Shown here in pieces: positions 1-13,929 of a DNA stretch of 64,000 nucleotides (positions within the stretch are counted from its first letter, which is position 1; every line of letters starts with the position of its first letter). Origin of the DNA: Climacium dendroides (lineage: Eukaryota; Streptophyta; Bryopsida; Hypnales; Climaciaceae). The notes under the pieces were generated by a model. It was not told where the DNA came from and did no database searches. It worked only from the letters and a program-made list of their open reading frames with translations. Where the stretch lies: the NCBI GenBank assembly GCA_950106755.1, contig CATNNA010000004.1, positions 248,001 through 312,000 of the forward strand, written 5' to 3'. A program made the position numbers and the translations under genes.

Positions 1-3000
1 GTTCATGCCCCAATATTTGCTTTCATGTAGTAACGAGGTCATTCAAAGTGCCCACCAATTGCGTTATTTTTGAATTCGTGACTTGATGAATAATAGGAAC
101 TTGCACAACATGTTTCCCATTTTCTCTAACGTGACTTTGATGACGTTACATTTTGTTGGACAGTAAAGTACATGGCTAGGTTCATGCCCCAATTTTTTCT
201 ATCATGTAGTAACGAGGTCATTGAAAGTGTCCACCAATTGCGTTATTTTTGAATTCGTGACTTTATGAATAATAGGAACTTGCACAACATGTTTCCCATT
301 TTCTCTAACGTGACTTTGATGACGTTACATTTTGTTGGATAGTAAAGTACATGGCTAGGTTCATGCCCCAATTTTTGCTTTCATGTAGTAACGAGGTCAT
401 TCAAAATGACCACCAATTGCGTTATTTTTGAATTCGTGACTTTATGAATAATTGGAACTTGCACAACATGTTTCCCATTTTCTCTAACGTCAATTTCATG
501 AGGTTACATTTTGGTGGGCACTAAAGTACATGACTAGGTTAATGCCCCAATATTTACTTTCATGTACTAACGAGGATATTTAAAGTGTCCACCAATTGCG
601 TTATTTTTGAATTCGTGACTTTATGAATAATTGGAACTTGTACAACATGTTTCCAATTTTCACTAACGTGAATTTCAGGAGGTTACATTTTGTTGGATAG
701 TAAAGTACATGGCTAGGTTCATGCCCCAATTTTTGCTTTCATATAGTAACGAGGTCATTCAAAGTGTCCACCAATTGCGTTATTTTTGAATTCGTGACTT
801 TATGAATAATAGGAACTTGCACAACATGTTTCCCATTTTCTCTAAAGTGACTTTCATGACGTTACATTTTGTTGGATAGTAAAGTACATGGCTAGGTTCA
901 TGCCCCAATTTTTGCTTTCATGTAGTAACGAGGTCATTCAAAGTGTCCACTTATTGCGTTATTTTTGAATTCGTGACTTTATGAATAATTGCAACTTGCA
1001 CATAATGTTTCCCATTTTCTCGAACGTGGCTTTCATGACGTTACATTTTGTTGGATAGTAAAGTACATGGCTAGGTTCATGCCCCAATTTTTGCTTTCAT
1101 GTAGTAACGAGTTCATTCAAAGTGCCCACCATTTGCGTTATTTTAGAATTCGTGACTTTATGAATAATTGGAACTTGCACAACATGTTTCCCATTTTCTC
1201 TAACGTGACTTTCATGAGGTTACATTTTGGTGGGCACTAAAGTACATGACTAGGTTCATGCCCCAATTTTTGCTTTCATGTACTAACGAGGATATTTAAA
1301 GTGTCCACCAATTGCGTTATTTTTGAATTCGTGACTTTATGAATAATTGGAACTTGCACATAATGTTTCCCATTTTCTCTAACGTGACTTTGATGACGTT
1401 ACATTTTGTTGGATAGTAAAGTACATGGCTAGGTTCATGCCCCAATTTTTGCTTTCATGTAGTAACGAGGTCATTTAAAGTGTCCACCAGTTGCGTTATT
1501 TTTGAATTCGTGACTTTATGAATAATTGGAACTTTCACAACATGTTTCCCATTTTCTCTAACGTGCATTTCATGAGGTTACATTTTCTTCGGCACTAAAG
1601 TACATGGCTAGGATCATGCCCCAATTTTTGCTTTCGTGTAGTAACGAGGTCATTCAAAGTGTCCACCAATTGCGTTATTTTTGAATTCGTGACTTTATGA
1701 ATAATTGGAACTTTCACAACATGTTTCCCATTTTCTCTAACGTGCATTTCATGAGGTTACATTTTGGTGGGCACTAAAGTACATGACTAGGTTCATGCCC
1801 CAATTTTTGCTTTCATGTAGTAACGAGGATATTTAAAGTGTCCACCAATTGCGTTATTTTTGAATTCGTGACTTTATGAATCATAGGAACTTGCACAACA
1901 TGTTTCCCATTTTCTCTAACGTGACTTTCATGACGTTACATTTTGTTGGATAGTAAAGGACATGGCTAGGTTCATGCCCCAATTTTCGCTTTCATGTAGT
2001 AACGAGGTCATTCAAAATGACCACCAATTGCGTTATTTTTGAATTCGTGACTTTATGAATAACTGGAACTTGCACAACATGTTTCCCATTTTCTCTAACG
2101 TGACTTTCATGACGTTACATTTTGTTGGATAGTAAAGTACATGGCTAGGTTAATGCCCCAGTTTTTGCTTTCATGTAGTAACGAGGTCATTCAAAGAGTC
2201 CACCAATTGCGTTATTTTTGAATTCGTGACTTTATGAATAATTGGAACTTGCACAACATGTTTCCCATTTTTTTAACGTGCATTTCATGATGTTACATTT
2301 TGTTGGGCACTAAAGTACATGGCTAGATTCATGCCCCAATTTTAGTTTTTTTGTAGTAACGAGGTCATTCAAAGTGTCCAGCAATTGCGTTATTTTTGAA
2401 TTGGTGACTTTATGAATAATTGGAACTTGCACACCATGTTTCCCATTTTCTCTAACGTGACTTTGATGACGTTACATTTTGTTGGACAGTAAAGTACATG
2501 GCTAGGTTCATGCCCCAATTTTTGCTTTCATGTAGTAATGAGGTCATTCAAAGTGTCCACCAATTGCGTTATTTTTGAATTCGTGACTTTATGAATAATT
2601 GGAACTTGTACAACATGTTTCCAATTTTCACTAACGTGAATTTCATGACGTTACATTTTGTTGGATAGTAAAGTACATGGCTAGGTTCATGCCCCAATTT
2701 TTGCTTTTATGTAGTAACGAGGTCATTCAAAGTGTCCACCAATTGCGTTATTTTTGAATTCGTGACTTTATGAATAATTGGAACTTGCACATAATGTTTC
2801 CCATTTTCTCTAACGTCAATTTCATGAGGTTACATTTTGTTGGGCACTAAAGTAAATGACTAGGTTCATGCCCCAAATTTTGCTATCATGTACTAACGAG
2901 GATATTTAAAGTTTCCACCAATTGCATTATTTTTGAATTCGTGACTTTATGAATAATTGGAACTTGTACAACATGTTTCCTATTTTCACTAACGTGAATT

Positions 3001-4090
3001 TCAGGAGGTTACATTTTGTTGGGCACTAAAGTACATGGCTAGGTTCATGCCCCATTATTTGATTTCATGTAGTAACGAGGTCATTCAAAGTGTCCACATA
3101 TTGCGTTATTTTTGAATACGTGACTTTATGAATAATTGGAACTTGCACACCATGTTTCCCATTTTCTCGAACGTGGCTTTCATGACGTTACATTTTGTTG
3201 GATAGTAAAGTACATGGCTAGGTTCATGCCCCAATATTTGCTTTCATGTAGTAACGAGGTCATTCAAAGTGTCCACCAATTGCGTTATTTTTGAATTCGT
3301 GACTTTATGAATAATAGGAACTTGCACAACATGTTTCCCATTTTCTCTAACGTGACTTTCATGACGTTACATTTTGTTGGACAGTAAAGTACATGGCTAG
3401 GTTCATGCCCCAATTTTTTCTATCATGTAGTAACGAGGTCATTCAAAGTGTCCACCAATTGCGTTATTTTTGAATTCGTGACTTTATGAATAATAGGAAC
3501 TTGCACAACATGTTTCCCATTTTCTCTAACGTGACTTTGATGACGTTACATTTTGTTGGATAGTAAAGTACATGGCTAGGTTCATGCCCCAATTTTTGCT
3601 ATCCTGTAGTAACGAGGTCATTCAAAGTGTCCACCAATTGCGTTATTTTTGAATTCGTGACTTTATGAATAATTGGAACTTGTACAACATGTTTCCAATT
3701 TTCACTAACGTGAATTTCAGGAGGTTACATTTTGTTGGATAGTAAAGTACATGGCTAGGTTCATGCCCCAATTTTTGCTTTCATGTAGTCACGAGGTCAT
3801 TTAAAGAGTCCACCAATTGCGTTATTTTTGAATTCGTGACTTTATGAATAATTGGAACTTGCACAACATGTTTCCCATTTTCTCTAACGTGCATTTCACG
3901 AGGTTACATTTTGGTGGGCACTAAAGTACATGACTAGGTTCATGCCCCAATTTTTGCTTTCATGTAGTAACGAGGTCATTCAAAATGACCACCAATTGCG
4001 TTATTTTTGAATTCGTGACTTTATGAATAATTGGAACTTGCACATAATGTTTTCCATTTTCTCTAACGTGACTTTGATGACGTTACATTT
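1..4090. repeat. Heterogeneous left segment of the array, no clear HOR
   Basis: About 23 monomers in which neighbours differ at more sites than elsewhere and no multi-monomer period stands out by eye. Variants concentrated here include TACTAACGAGGATATTT (near 563, 1,280, 2,890), ACGTGCATTTC, TTTGGTGGGCAC (near 511, 1,230, 1,770, 3,911), TTTCAGGAGGTTAC (near 675, 3,000, 3,715), CAAAATGACC, and CTCGAACGTGGC (near 1,020, 3,170). No gene or inserted element is present. Confidence 0.75.
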
Positions 4091-4369
4091 TGTTGGATAG
4101 TAAAGTACATGGCTAGGTTCATGCCCCAATTTTTGCTTTCATGTAGTAACGAGGTCATTCAAAATGACCACCAATTGCGTTATTTTTGAATTCGTGACTT
4201 TATGAATAATAGGAACTTGCACAACATGTTTCCCATTTTCTCTAAAGTGACTTTCATGACGTTACATTTTGTCGGATAGTAAAGTACATGGCTAGGTTCA
4301 TGCCCCAATTTTTGCTTTCATGTAGTAACGAGGTCATTCAAAGTGTCCACCAATTGCGTTATTTTTGAA

Positions 4370-6850
4370 TTCGTGACTTTATGAATAATTGGAACTTGCA
4401 CAAGATGTTTCCCATTTTCTCTAACGTGACTTTGATGACATTACATTTTGTTGGACAGTGAAGTACATGGCTAGGTTCATGCCCCAATTTTTGCTTTCAT
4501 GTAGTAACGAGGTCATTCAGAGAATCCGCCAATTGCGTTATTTTTGAATTCGTGACTTTATGAATAATTGGAACTTGCACAACATGTTTCCCATTTTCTC
4601 TAACGTGCATTTCATGAGGTTACATTTTGTTGGGCACTAAAGTACATGACTAGGTTCATGCCCCAATTTTTGCTTTCATGTACTAACGAGGATATTCAAA
4701 GTGCCCACCAATTGCGTTATTTTTGAATTCGTGACTTTATGAATAATTGGAACTTGCACAACATGTTTCCCATTTTCTCTAACGTGACTTTCATGACGTT
4801 ACATTTTGTTGGATAGTAAGTACATGGCTAGGTTCATGCCCCAAATTTTGCATTCATGTAGTAACGAGGTCATTCAAAGTGTCCACCAATTGCGTTATTT
4901 TTGAATTCGTGACTTTATGAATAATTGGAACTTGCACAACATGTTTCCCATTTTCTCTAACGTGACTTTGATGACGTTACATTTTGTTGGACAGTAAAGT
5001 ACATGGCTAGGTTCATGCCCCAATTTTTGCTATCCTGTAGTAACGAGGTCATTCAAAGTGTCCAGCAATTGCGTTATTTTTGAATTCGTGACTTTATGAA
5101 TAATAGGAACTTGCACAACATGTTTCCCATTTTCTCTAACGTGACTTTGATGACGATACATTTTGTTGGATAGTAAAGTACATGGCTAGGTTCATGCCCC
5201 AATTTTTGCTTTCATATAGTAACGAGGTCATTCAAAGTGTCCACCAATTGCGTTCTTTTTGAATTCGTGACTTTATGAATAATAGGAACTTGCACAACAT
5301 GTTTCCCATTTTCTCTAAAGTGACTTTCATGACGTTACATTTTGTTGGATAGTAAAGTACATGGCTAGGTTCATGCCCCAATTTTTGCTTTCATGTAGTA
5401 ACGAGGTCATTCAAAGTGTCCACCAATTGCGTTATTTTTGAATTCGTGACTTTATGAATAATAGGAACTTGCACAACATGTTTCCCATTTTCTCTAACGT
5501 GACTTTGATGACATTACATTTTCTTCGGCACTAAAGTACATGGCTAGGTTCATGCCCCAATTTTTGCTTTCATGTACAAACGAGGTCATTCAAAGTGTCC
5601 ACCAATTGCGTTCTTTTTGAATTCGTGACTTTATGAATAATTGGAACTTGCACAACATGTTTCCCATTTTCTCTAACGTGACTTTGATGACATTACATTT
5701 TGTTGGACAGTGAAGTACATGGCTAGGTTCATGCCCCAATTTTTGCTTTCATGTAGTAACGAGGTCATTCAGAGAATCCGCCAATTGCGTTATTTTTGAA
5801 TTCGTGACTTTATGAATAATTGGAACTTGCACAACATGTTTCCCATTTTCTCTAACGTGCATTTCATGAGGTTACATTTTGTTGGGCACTAAAGTACATG
5901 ACTAGGTTCATGCCCCAATTTTTGCTTTCATGTACTAACGAGGATATTCAAAGTGCCCACCAATTGCGTTATTTTTGAATTCGTGACTTTATGAATAATT
6001 GGAACTTGCACAACATGTTTCCCATTTTCTCTAACGTGACTTTCATGACGTTACATTTTGTTGGATAGTAAGTACATGGTTAGGTTCATGCCCCAATTTT
6101 TGCATTCATGTAGTAACGAGGTCATTCAAAGTGTCCACCAATTGCGTTATTTTTGAATTCGTGACTTTATGAATAATTGGAACTTGCACAACATGTTTCC
6201 CATTTTCTCTAACGTGACTTTCATGACGTTACATTTTGTTGGACAGTAAAGTACATGGCTAGGTTCATGCCCCAATTTTTGCTATCCTGTAGTAACGAGG
6301 TCATTCAAAGTGTCCAGCAATTGCGTTATTTTTGAATTCGTGACTTTATGAATAATAGGAACTTGCACAACATGTTTCCCATTTTCTCTAACGTGACTTT
6401 GATGACGATACATTTTGTTGGATAGTAAAGTACATGGCTAGGTTCATGCCCCAATTTTTGCTTTCATATAGTAACGAGGTCATTCAAAGTGTCCACCAAT
6501 TGCGTTATTTTTGAATTCGTGACTTTATGAATAATAGGAACTTGCACAACATGTTTCCCATTTTCTCTAAAGTGACTTTCATGACGTTACATTTTGTTGG
6601 ATAGTAAAGTACATGGCTAGGTTCATGCCCCAATTTTTGCTTTCATGTAGTAACGAGGTCATTCAAAGTGTCCACCAATTGCGTTATTTTTGAATTCGTG
6701 ACTTTATGAATAATAGGAACTTGCACAACATGTTTCCCATTTTCTCTAACGTGACTTTGATGACGTTACATTTTGTTGGACAGTAAAGTACATGGCTAGG
6801 TTCATGCCCCAAATTTTGCTTTCATGTACAAACGAGGTCATTCAAAGTGT
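4370..6850. repeat. 7-monomer HOR, 1,252 bp, two copies
   Basis: The rare junction TTGGACAGTGAAG is at 4,451 and 5,703, 1,252 bp apart (7 x 179 - 1). The markers that follow come in the same order in both copies: CAGAGAATCCGCC, GTGCATTTCATGAGG, AGGATATTCAAAGTGCCC, GATAGTAAGTAC, TTTTGCATTC, GCTATCCTGTAG, GACGATACATTTTG, TTCATATAGTAAC, TCTAAAGTGAC. Copy 1 spans about 4,370-5,620. Copy 2 fades near 6,780-6,850, where TTGGACAG replaces the CTTCGGCAC end. Confidence 0.85.
4654..4831. repeat. 178-bp short monomer (GATAGTAAGTAC)
   Basis: The landmark spacing is 178 instead of 179 because GATAGTAAAGTAC is reduced to GATAGTAAGTAC near the end of the unit. The same one-base loss marks each copy of the 1,252-bp 7-mer (7 x 179 - 1) and recurs at many later sites, for example near 6,066, 11,258, 19,848, 24,672, 31,288, 36,302, 39,167 and 50,790. 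Confidence 0.85.
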
Positions 6851-8410
6851 CCACCAATTGCGTTATTTTTGAATTCGTGACTTTATGAATAATAGGAACT
6901 TGCACATAATGTTTCCCATTTTCTCTAAAGTGACTTTCATGACGTTACATTTTGTTGGATAGTAAAGTACATGGCTAGGTTCATGCCCCAATTTTTGCTT
7001 TCATGTAGTAACGAGGTCATTCAAAGTGTCCACCAATTGCGTTATTTTTGAATTCGTGACTTTATGAATAATTGGAACTTGCACAACATGTTTCCCATTT
7101 TCTCTAACGTGACTTTGATGACGTTACATTTTGTTGGACAGTAAAGTACATGGCTAGGTTCATGCCCCAAATTTTGCTTTCATGTACAAACGAGGTCATT
7201 CAAAGTGTCCACCAATTGCGTTCTTTTTGAATTCGTGACTTTATGAATAATTGGAACTTGCACAACATGTTTCCCATTTTCTCTAACGTGACTTTGATGA
7301 CGTTACATTTTGTTGGATAGTAAAGTACATGGCTAGGTTCATGCCCCAATTTTTGCTTTCATGTAGTAACGAGTTCATTCAAAGTGTCCACCAATTGCGT
7401 TATTTTTGAATTCGTGACTTTATGAATAATTGGAACTTGCACAACATGTTTCCCATTTTCTCTAACGTGACTTTCATGACGTTACATTTTGTTGGACAGT
7501 AAAGTACATGGCTAGGTTCATACCCCAATTTTTGCTATCCTGTAGTAACGAGGTCATTCAAAGTGTCCAGCAATTGCGTTATTTTTGAATTCGTGACTTT
7601 ATGAATAATAGGAACTTGCACATAATGTTTCCCATTTTCTCTAACGTGACTTTGATGACGTTACATTTTGTTGGATAGTCAAGTACATGGCTAGGTTCAT
7701 GCCCCAATTTTTGCTTTCATGTAGTAACGAGGTCATTCAAAGTGTCCACCAATTGCGTTATTTTTGAATTCGTGACTTTATGAATAATAGGAACTTGCAC
7801 AACATGTTTCCCATTTTCTCTAACGTGACTTTGATGACGTTACATTTTGTTGGACAGTAAAGTACATGGCTAGGTTCATGCCCCAAATTTTGCTTTCATG
7901 TACAAACGAGGTCATTCAAAGTGTCCACCAATTGCGTTATTTTTGAATTCGTGACTTTATGAATAATTGGAACTTGCACAACATGTTTCCCATTTTCTCT
8001 AACGTGACTTTGATGACGTTACATTTTGTTGGACAGTAAAGTACATGGCTAGGTTCATGCCCCAATTTTTGCTATCCTGTAGTAACGAGGTCATTCAAAG
8101 TGTCCAGCAATTGCGTTATTTTTGAATTCGTGACTTTATGAATAATAGGAACTTGCACAACATGTTTCCCATTTTCTCTAACGTGACTTTGATGACGATA
8201 CATTTTGTTGGATAGTAAAGTACATGGCTAGGTTAATGCCCCAATTTTTGCTTTCGTGTAGTAACGAGGTCATTCAAAGTGTCCACCAATTGCGTTATTT
8301 TTGAATTCGTGACTTTATGAATAATTGGAACTTGCACAACATGTTTCCCATTTTCTTTAACGTGAATTTCATGAGGTTACATTTTCTTCGGCACTAAAGT
8401 ACATGGCTAG

Positions 8411-8589
8411 GATCATGCCCCAATTTTTGCTTTCGTGTAGTAACGAGGTCATTCAAAGTGTCCACCAATTGCGTTATTTTTGAATTCGTGACTTTATGAA
8501 TAATTGGAACTTGCACAACATGTTTCCCATTTTCTTTAACGTGAATTTCATGAGGTTACATTTTCTTCGGCACTAAAGTACATGGCTAG
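8411..8589. repeat. Representative type B monomer (TTCTTCGGCAC haplotype), 179 bp
   Basis: A second common haplotype. It differs from type A by a linked set of changes in the last third: TTCTTTAACGTGAATTTC replaces TTCTCTAACGTGACTTTC, GAGGTTAC replaces GACGTTAC, and TTTTCTTCGGCACTAAAG replaces TTTTGTTGGATAGTAAAG. Length is unchanged. This example also starts GATCATGCCCC and has TTTCGTGTAG. Type B units occur singly or in short runs among type A units from about 1.5 kb to 63 kb, usually followed by a unit reading GCTTTTTTGTAG in the right two thirds of the window. Confidence 0.88.
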
Positions 8590-10811
8590 GTTCATGCCCC
8601 AATTTTTGCTTTCATGTACAAACGAGGTCATTCAAAGTGTCCACCAATTGCGTTATTTTTTAATTCGTGACTTTATGAATAATAGGAACTTGCACAACAT
8701 GTTTCCCATTTTCTTTAACGTGACTTTCATGACATTACATTTTGTTGGATAGTCAAGTACATGGCTAGGTTCACGCCCCAATTTTTGCTTTCATGTAGTA
8801 ACGAGGTCATTCAAAGTGTCCACCAATTGCGTTATTTTTGAATTCGTGACTTTATGAATAATTGGAACTTGCACAACATGTTTCCCATTTTCTCTAACGT
8901 GACTTTCATGACGTTACATTTTGTTGGATAGTCAAGTACATGGCTAGGTTCATGCCCCAATTTTTGCTTTCATGTAGTAACGAGGTCATTCAAAGAGTCC
9001 ACCAATTGCGTTATTTTTGAATTCGTGACTTTATGAATAATTGGAACTTGCACAACATGTTTCCCATTTTCTCTAACGTGACTTTGATGACATTACATTT
9101 TCTTCGGCACTAAAGTACATGGCTAGGTTCATGCCCCAATTTTTGCTTTCATGTAGTAACGAGGTCATTGAAAGTGTCCACCAATTGCGTTATTTTTCAA
9201 TTCGTGACTTTATGAATAATAGGAACTTGCACAACATGTTTCCCATTTTCTCTAACGTGACTTTGATGACGTTACAATTTGTTGGACAGTAAAGTACATG
9301 GCTAGGTTCATGCCCCAATTTTTGCTTTCATGTAGTAACGAGTTCATTCAAAGTGCCCACCAATTGCGTTATTTTCGAATTCGTGACTTTATGAATAATT
9401 GGAACTTGCACATAATGTTTCCCATTTTTTCTAACGTGACTTTGATGACGTTACATTTTGTTGGACAGTAAAGTACATGGCTAGGTTCATGCCCCAAATT
9501 TTGCTTTCATGTACAAACGAGGTCATTCAAAGTGTCCACCAATTGCGTTCTTTTTGAATTCGTGACTTTATGAATAATTGGAACTTGCACAACATGTTTC
9601 CCATTTTCTCTAACGTGACTTTGATGACGTTACATTTTGTTGGATAGTAAAGTACATGGCTAGGTTCATGCCCCAATTTTTGCTTTCATGTAGTAACGAG
9701 TTCATTCAAAGTGTCCACCAATTGCGTTATTTTTGAATTCGTGACTTTATGAATAATTGGAACTTGCACAACATGTTTCCCATTTTCTCTAACGTGACTT
9801 TCATGACGTTACATTTTGTTGGACAGTAAAGTACATGGCTAGGTTCATACCCCAATTTTTGCTATCCTGTAGTAACGAGGTCATTCAAAGTGTCCAGCAA
9901 TTGCGTTATTTTTGAATTCGTGACTTTATGAATAATAGGAACTTGCACATAATGTTTCCCATTTTCTCTAACGTGACTTTGATGACGTTACATTTTGTTG
10001 GATAGTCAAGTACATGGCTAGGTTCATGCCCCAATTTTTGCTTTCATGTAGTAACGAGGTCATTCAAAGTGTCCACCAATTGCGTTATTTTTGAATTCGT
10101 GACTTTATGAATAATAGGAACTTGCACAACATGTTTCCCATTTTCTCTAACGTGACTTTGATGACGTTACATTTTGTTGGACAGTAAAGTACATGGCTAG
10201 GTTCATGCCCCAAATTTTGCTTTCATGTACAAACGAGGTCATTCAAAGTGTCCACCAATTGCGTTATTTTTGAATTCGTGACTTTATGAATAATTGGAAC
10301 TTGCACAACATGTTTCCCATTTTCTCTAACGTGCATTTCATGAGGTTACATTTTGGTGGGCACTAAAGTACATGAATAGGTTCATGCCCCAATATTTGCT
10401 TTCATGTACTAATGAGGATATTTAAAGTGTCCACCAATTGCGTTATTTTTGAATTCGTGACTTTATGAATAATTGGAACTTGCACAACATGTTTCCCATT
10501 TTCTCTAACGTGACTTTCATGACGTTACATTTTGTTGGATAGTAAAGTACATGGCTAGGTTCATGCCCCAATTTTTATTTTCATGTAGTAACGAGGTCAT
10601 TGAAAATGACCACCAATTGCGTTATTTTTGAATTCGTGACTTTATGAATAATAGGAACTTGCACAACATGTTTCCCATTTTCTCTAAAGTGACTTTCATG
10701 ACGTTACATTTTGTCGGATAGTAAAGTACATGGCTAGGTTCATGCCCCAATTTTTGCTTTCATGTAGTAACGAGGTCATTCAAAGTGTCCACCAATTGCG
10801 TTATTTTTGAA

Positions 10812-13222
10812 TTCGTGACTTTATGAATAATTGGAACTTGCACAAGATGTTTCCCATTTTCTCTAACGTGACTTTGATGACATTACATTTTGTTGGACAG
10901 TGAAGTACATGGCTAGGTTCATGCCCCAATTTTTGCTTTCATGTAGTAACGAGGTCATTCAGAGAATCCGCCAATTGCGTTATTTTTGAATTCGTGACTT
11001 TATGAATAATTGGAACTTGCACAACATGTTTCCCATTTTCTCTAACGTGCATTTCATGAGGTTACATTTTGTTGGGCACTAAAGTACATGACTAGGTTCA
11101 TGCCCCAATTTTTGCTTTCATGTACTAACGAGGATATTCAAAGTGCCCACCAATTGCGTTATTTTTGAATTCGTGACTTTATGAATAATTGGAACTTGCA
11201 CAACATGTTTCCCATTTTCTCTAACGTGACTTTCATGACGTTACATTTTGTTGGATAGTAAGTACATGGCTAGGTTCATGCCCCAATTTTTGCATTCATG
11301 TAGTAACGAGGTCATTCAAAGTGTCCACCAATTGCGTTATTTTTGAATTCGTGACTTTATGAATAATTGGAACTTGCACAACATGTTTCCCATTTTCTCT
11401 AACGTGACTTTGATGACGTTACATTTTGTTGGACAGTAAAGTACATGGCTAGGTTCATGCCCCAATTTTTGCTATCCTGTAGTAACGAGGTCATTCAAAG
11501 TGTCCAGCAATTGCGTTATTTTTGAATTCGTGACTTTATGAATAATAGGAACTTGCACAACATGTTTCCCATTTTCTCTAACGTGACTTTGATGACGATA
11601 CATTTTGTTGGATAGTAAAGTACATGGCTAGGTTCATGCCCCAATTTTTGATTTCATATAGTAACGAGGTCATTCAAAGTGTCCACCAATTGCGTTATTT
11701 TTGAATTCGTGACTTTATGAATAATAGGAACTTGCACAACATGTTTCCCATTTTCTCTAAAGTGACTTTCATGACGTTACATTTTGTTGGATAGTAAAGT
11801 ACATGGCTAGGTTCATGCCCCAATTTTTGCTTTCATGTAGTAACGAGGTCATTCAAAGTGTCCACCAATTGCGTTATTTTTGAATTCGTGACTTTATGAA
11901 TAATAGGAACTTGCACAACATGTTTCCCATTTTCTCTAACGTGACTTTGATGACATTACATTTTCTTCGGCACTAAAGTACATGGCTAGGTTCATGCCCC
12001 AAATTTTGCTTTCATGTACAAACGAGGTCATTCAAAGTGTCCACCAATTGCGTTCTTTTTGAATTCGTGACTTTATGAATAATTGGAACTTGCACAACAT
12101 GTTTCCCATTTTCTCTAACGTGACTTTGATGACATTACATTTTGTTGGACAGTGAAGTACATGGCTAGGTTCATGCCCCAATTTTTGCTTTCATGTAGTA
12201 ACGAGGTCATTCAGAGAATCCGCCAATTGCGTTATTTTTGAATTCGTGACTTTATGAATAATTGGAACTTGCACAACATGTTTCCCATTTTCTCTAACGT
12301 GCATTTCATGAGGTTACATTTTGTTGGGCACTAAAGTACATGACTAGGTTCATGCCCCAATTTTTGCTTTCATGTACTAACGAGGATATTCAAAGTGCCC
12401 ACCAATTGCGTTATTTTTGAATTCGTGACTTTATGAATAATTGGAACTTGCACAACATGTTTCCCATTTTCTCTAACGTGACTTTCATGACGTTACATTT
12501 TGTTGGATAGTAAGTACATGGTTAGGTTCATGCCCCAATTTTTGCATTCATGTAGTAACGAGGTCATTCAAAGTGTCCACCAATTGCGTTATTTTTGAAT
12601 TCGTGACTTTATGAATAATTGGAACTTGCACAACATGTTTCCCATTTTCTCTAACGTGACTTTCATGACGTTACATTTTGTTGGACAGTAAAGTACATGG
12701 CTAGGTTCATGCCCCAATTTTTGCTATCCTGTAGTAACGAGGTCATTCAAAGTGTCCAGCAATTGCGTTATTTTTGAATTCGTGACTTTATGAATAATAG
12801 GAACTTGCACAACATGTTTCCCATTTTCTCTAACGTGACTTTGATGACGATACATTTTGTTGGATAGTAAAGTACATGGCTAGGTTCATGCCCCAATTTT
12901 TGCTTTCATATAGTAACGAGGTCATTCAAAGTGTCCACCAATTGCGTTATTTTTGAATTCGTGACTTTATGAATAATAGGAACTTGCACAACATGTTTCC
13001 CATTTTCTCTAAAGTGACTTTCATGACGTTACATTTTGTTGGATAGTAAAGTACATGGCTAGGTTCATGCCCCAATTTTTGCTTTCATGTAGTAACGAGG
13101 TCATTCAAAGTGTCCACCAATTGCGTTATTTTTGAATTCGTGACTTTATGAATAATAGGAACTTGCACAACATGTTTCCCATTTTCTCTAACGTGACTTT
13201 GATGACGTTACATTTTGTTGGA
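10812..13222. repeat. 7-monomer HOR, 1,252 bp, second pair of copies
   Basis: TTGGACAGTGAAG recurs at 10,893 and 12,145, again 1,252 bp apart, with the same marker order as the pair at 4.4-6.8 kb. The pair was therefore carried along as part of the 6.4-kb segmental duplication, after the 7-mer itself had already been duplicated. Confidence 0.85.
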
Positions 13223-13929
13223 CAGTAAAGTACATGGCTAGGTTCATGCCCCAAATTTTGCTTTCATGTACAAACGAGGTCATTCAAAGTGTCCACCAAT
13301 TGCGTTCTTTTTGAATTCGTGACTTTATGAATAATTGGAACTTGCACAACATGTTTCCCATTTTCTCTAACGTGACTTTGATGACGTTACATTTTGTTGG
13401 ATAGTAAAGTACATGGCTAGGTTCATGCCCCAATTTTTGCTTTCATGTAGTAACGAGTTCATTCAAAGTGTCCACCAATTGCGTTATTTTTGAATTCGTG
13501 ACTTTATGAATAATTGGAACTTGCACAACATGTTTCCCATTTTCTCTAACGTGACTTTCATGACGTTACATTTTGTTGGACAGTAAAGTACATGGCTAGG
13601 TTCATACCCCAATTTTTGCTATCCTGTAGTAACGAGGTCATTCAAAGTGTCCAGCAATTGCGTTATTTTTGAATTCGTGACTTTATGAATAATAGGAACT
13701 TGCACATAATGTTTCCCATTTTCTCTAAAGTGACTTTCATGACGTTACATTTTGTTGGATAGTAAAGTACATGGCTAGGTTCATGCCCCAATTTTTGCTT
13801 TCATGTAGTAACGAGGTCATTCAAAGTGTCCACCAATTGCGTTATTTTTGAATTCGTGACTTTATGAATAATAGGAACTTGCACAACATGTTTCCCATTT
13901 TCTCTAACGTGACTTTGATGACGTTACAT

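Larger units (their letters stand above)
4090..10320. repeat. Large segmental duplication, copy 1 (about 6.2 kb)
   Basis: Matches the next segment of the array at an offset of 6,442 bp (36 monomers minus 2 bp) from about 4,090 to 6,800. Landmarks: GTCGGATAG at 4,271 and 10,713; TTGGACAGTGAAG at 4,451 and 10,893. The offset becomes 6,084 at the CATACCCC monomer (7,519 and 13,603), 6,800 at TTATTTTTTAATTCG (8,651 and 15,451), and 6,979 at GTTACAATTTG (9,271 and 16,250). Every change is a whole number of monomers. Similarity stops near 10,320. Confidence 0.8.

Noticed and set aside
989..1240. Open frame of 83 codons on the plus strand (a similar one at 38,739-38,990)
   Set aside because: It lies wholly in satellite. 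Since 179 is not a multiple of 3, each monomer shifts the frame and stops soon follow. Open frames appear only where point variants remove a stop. No conserved domain or start context.
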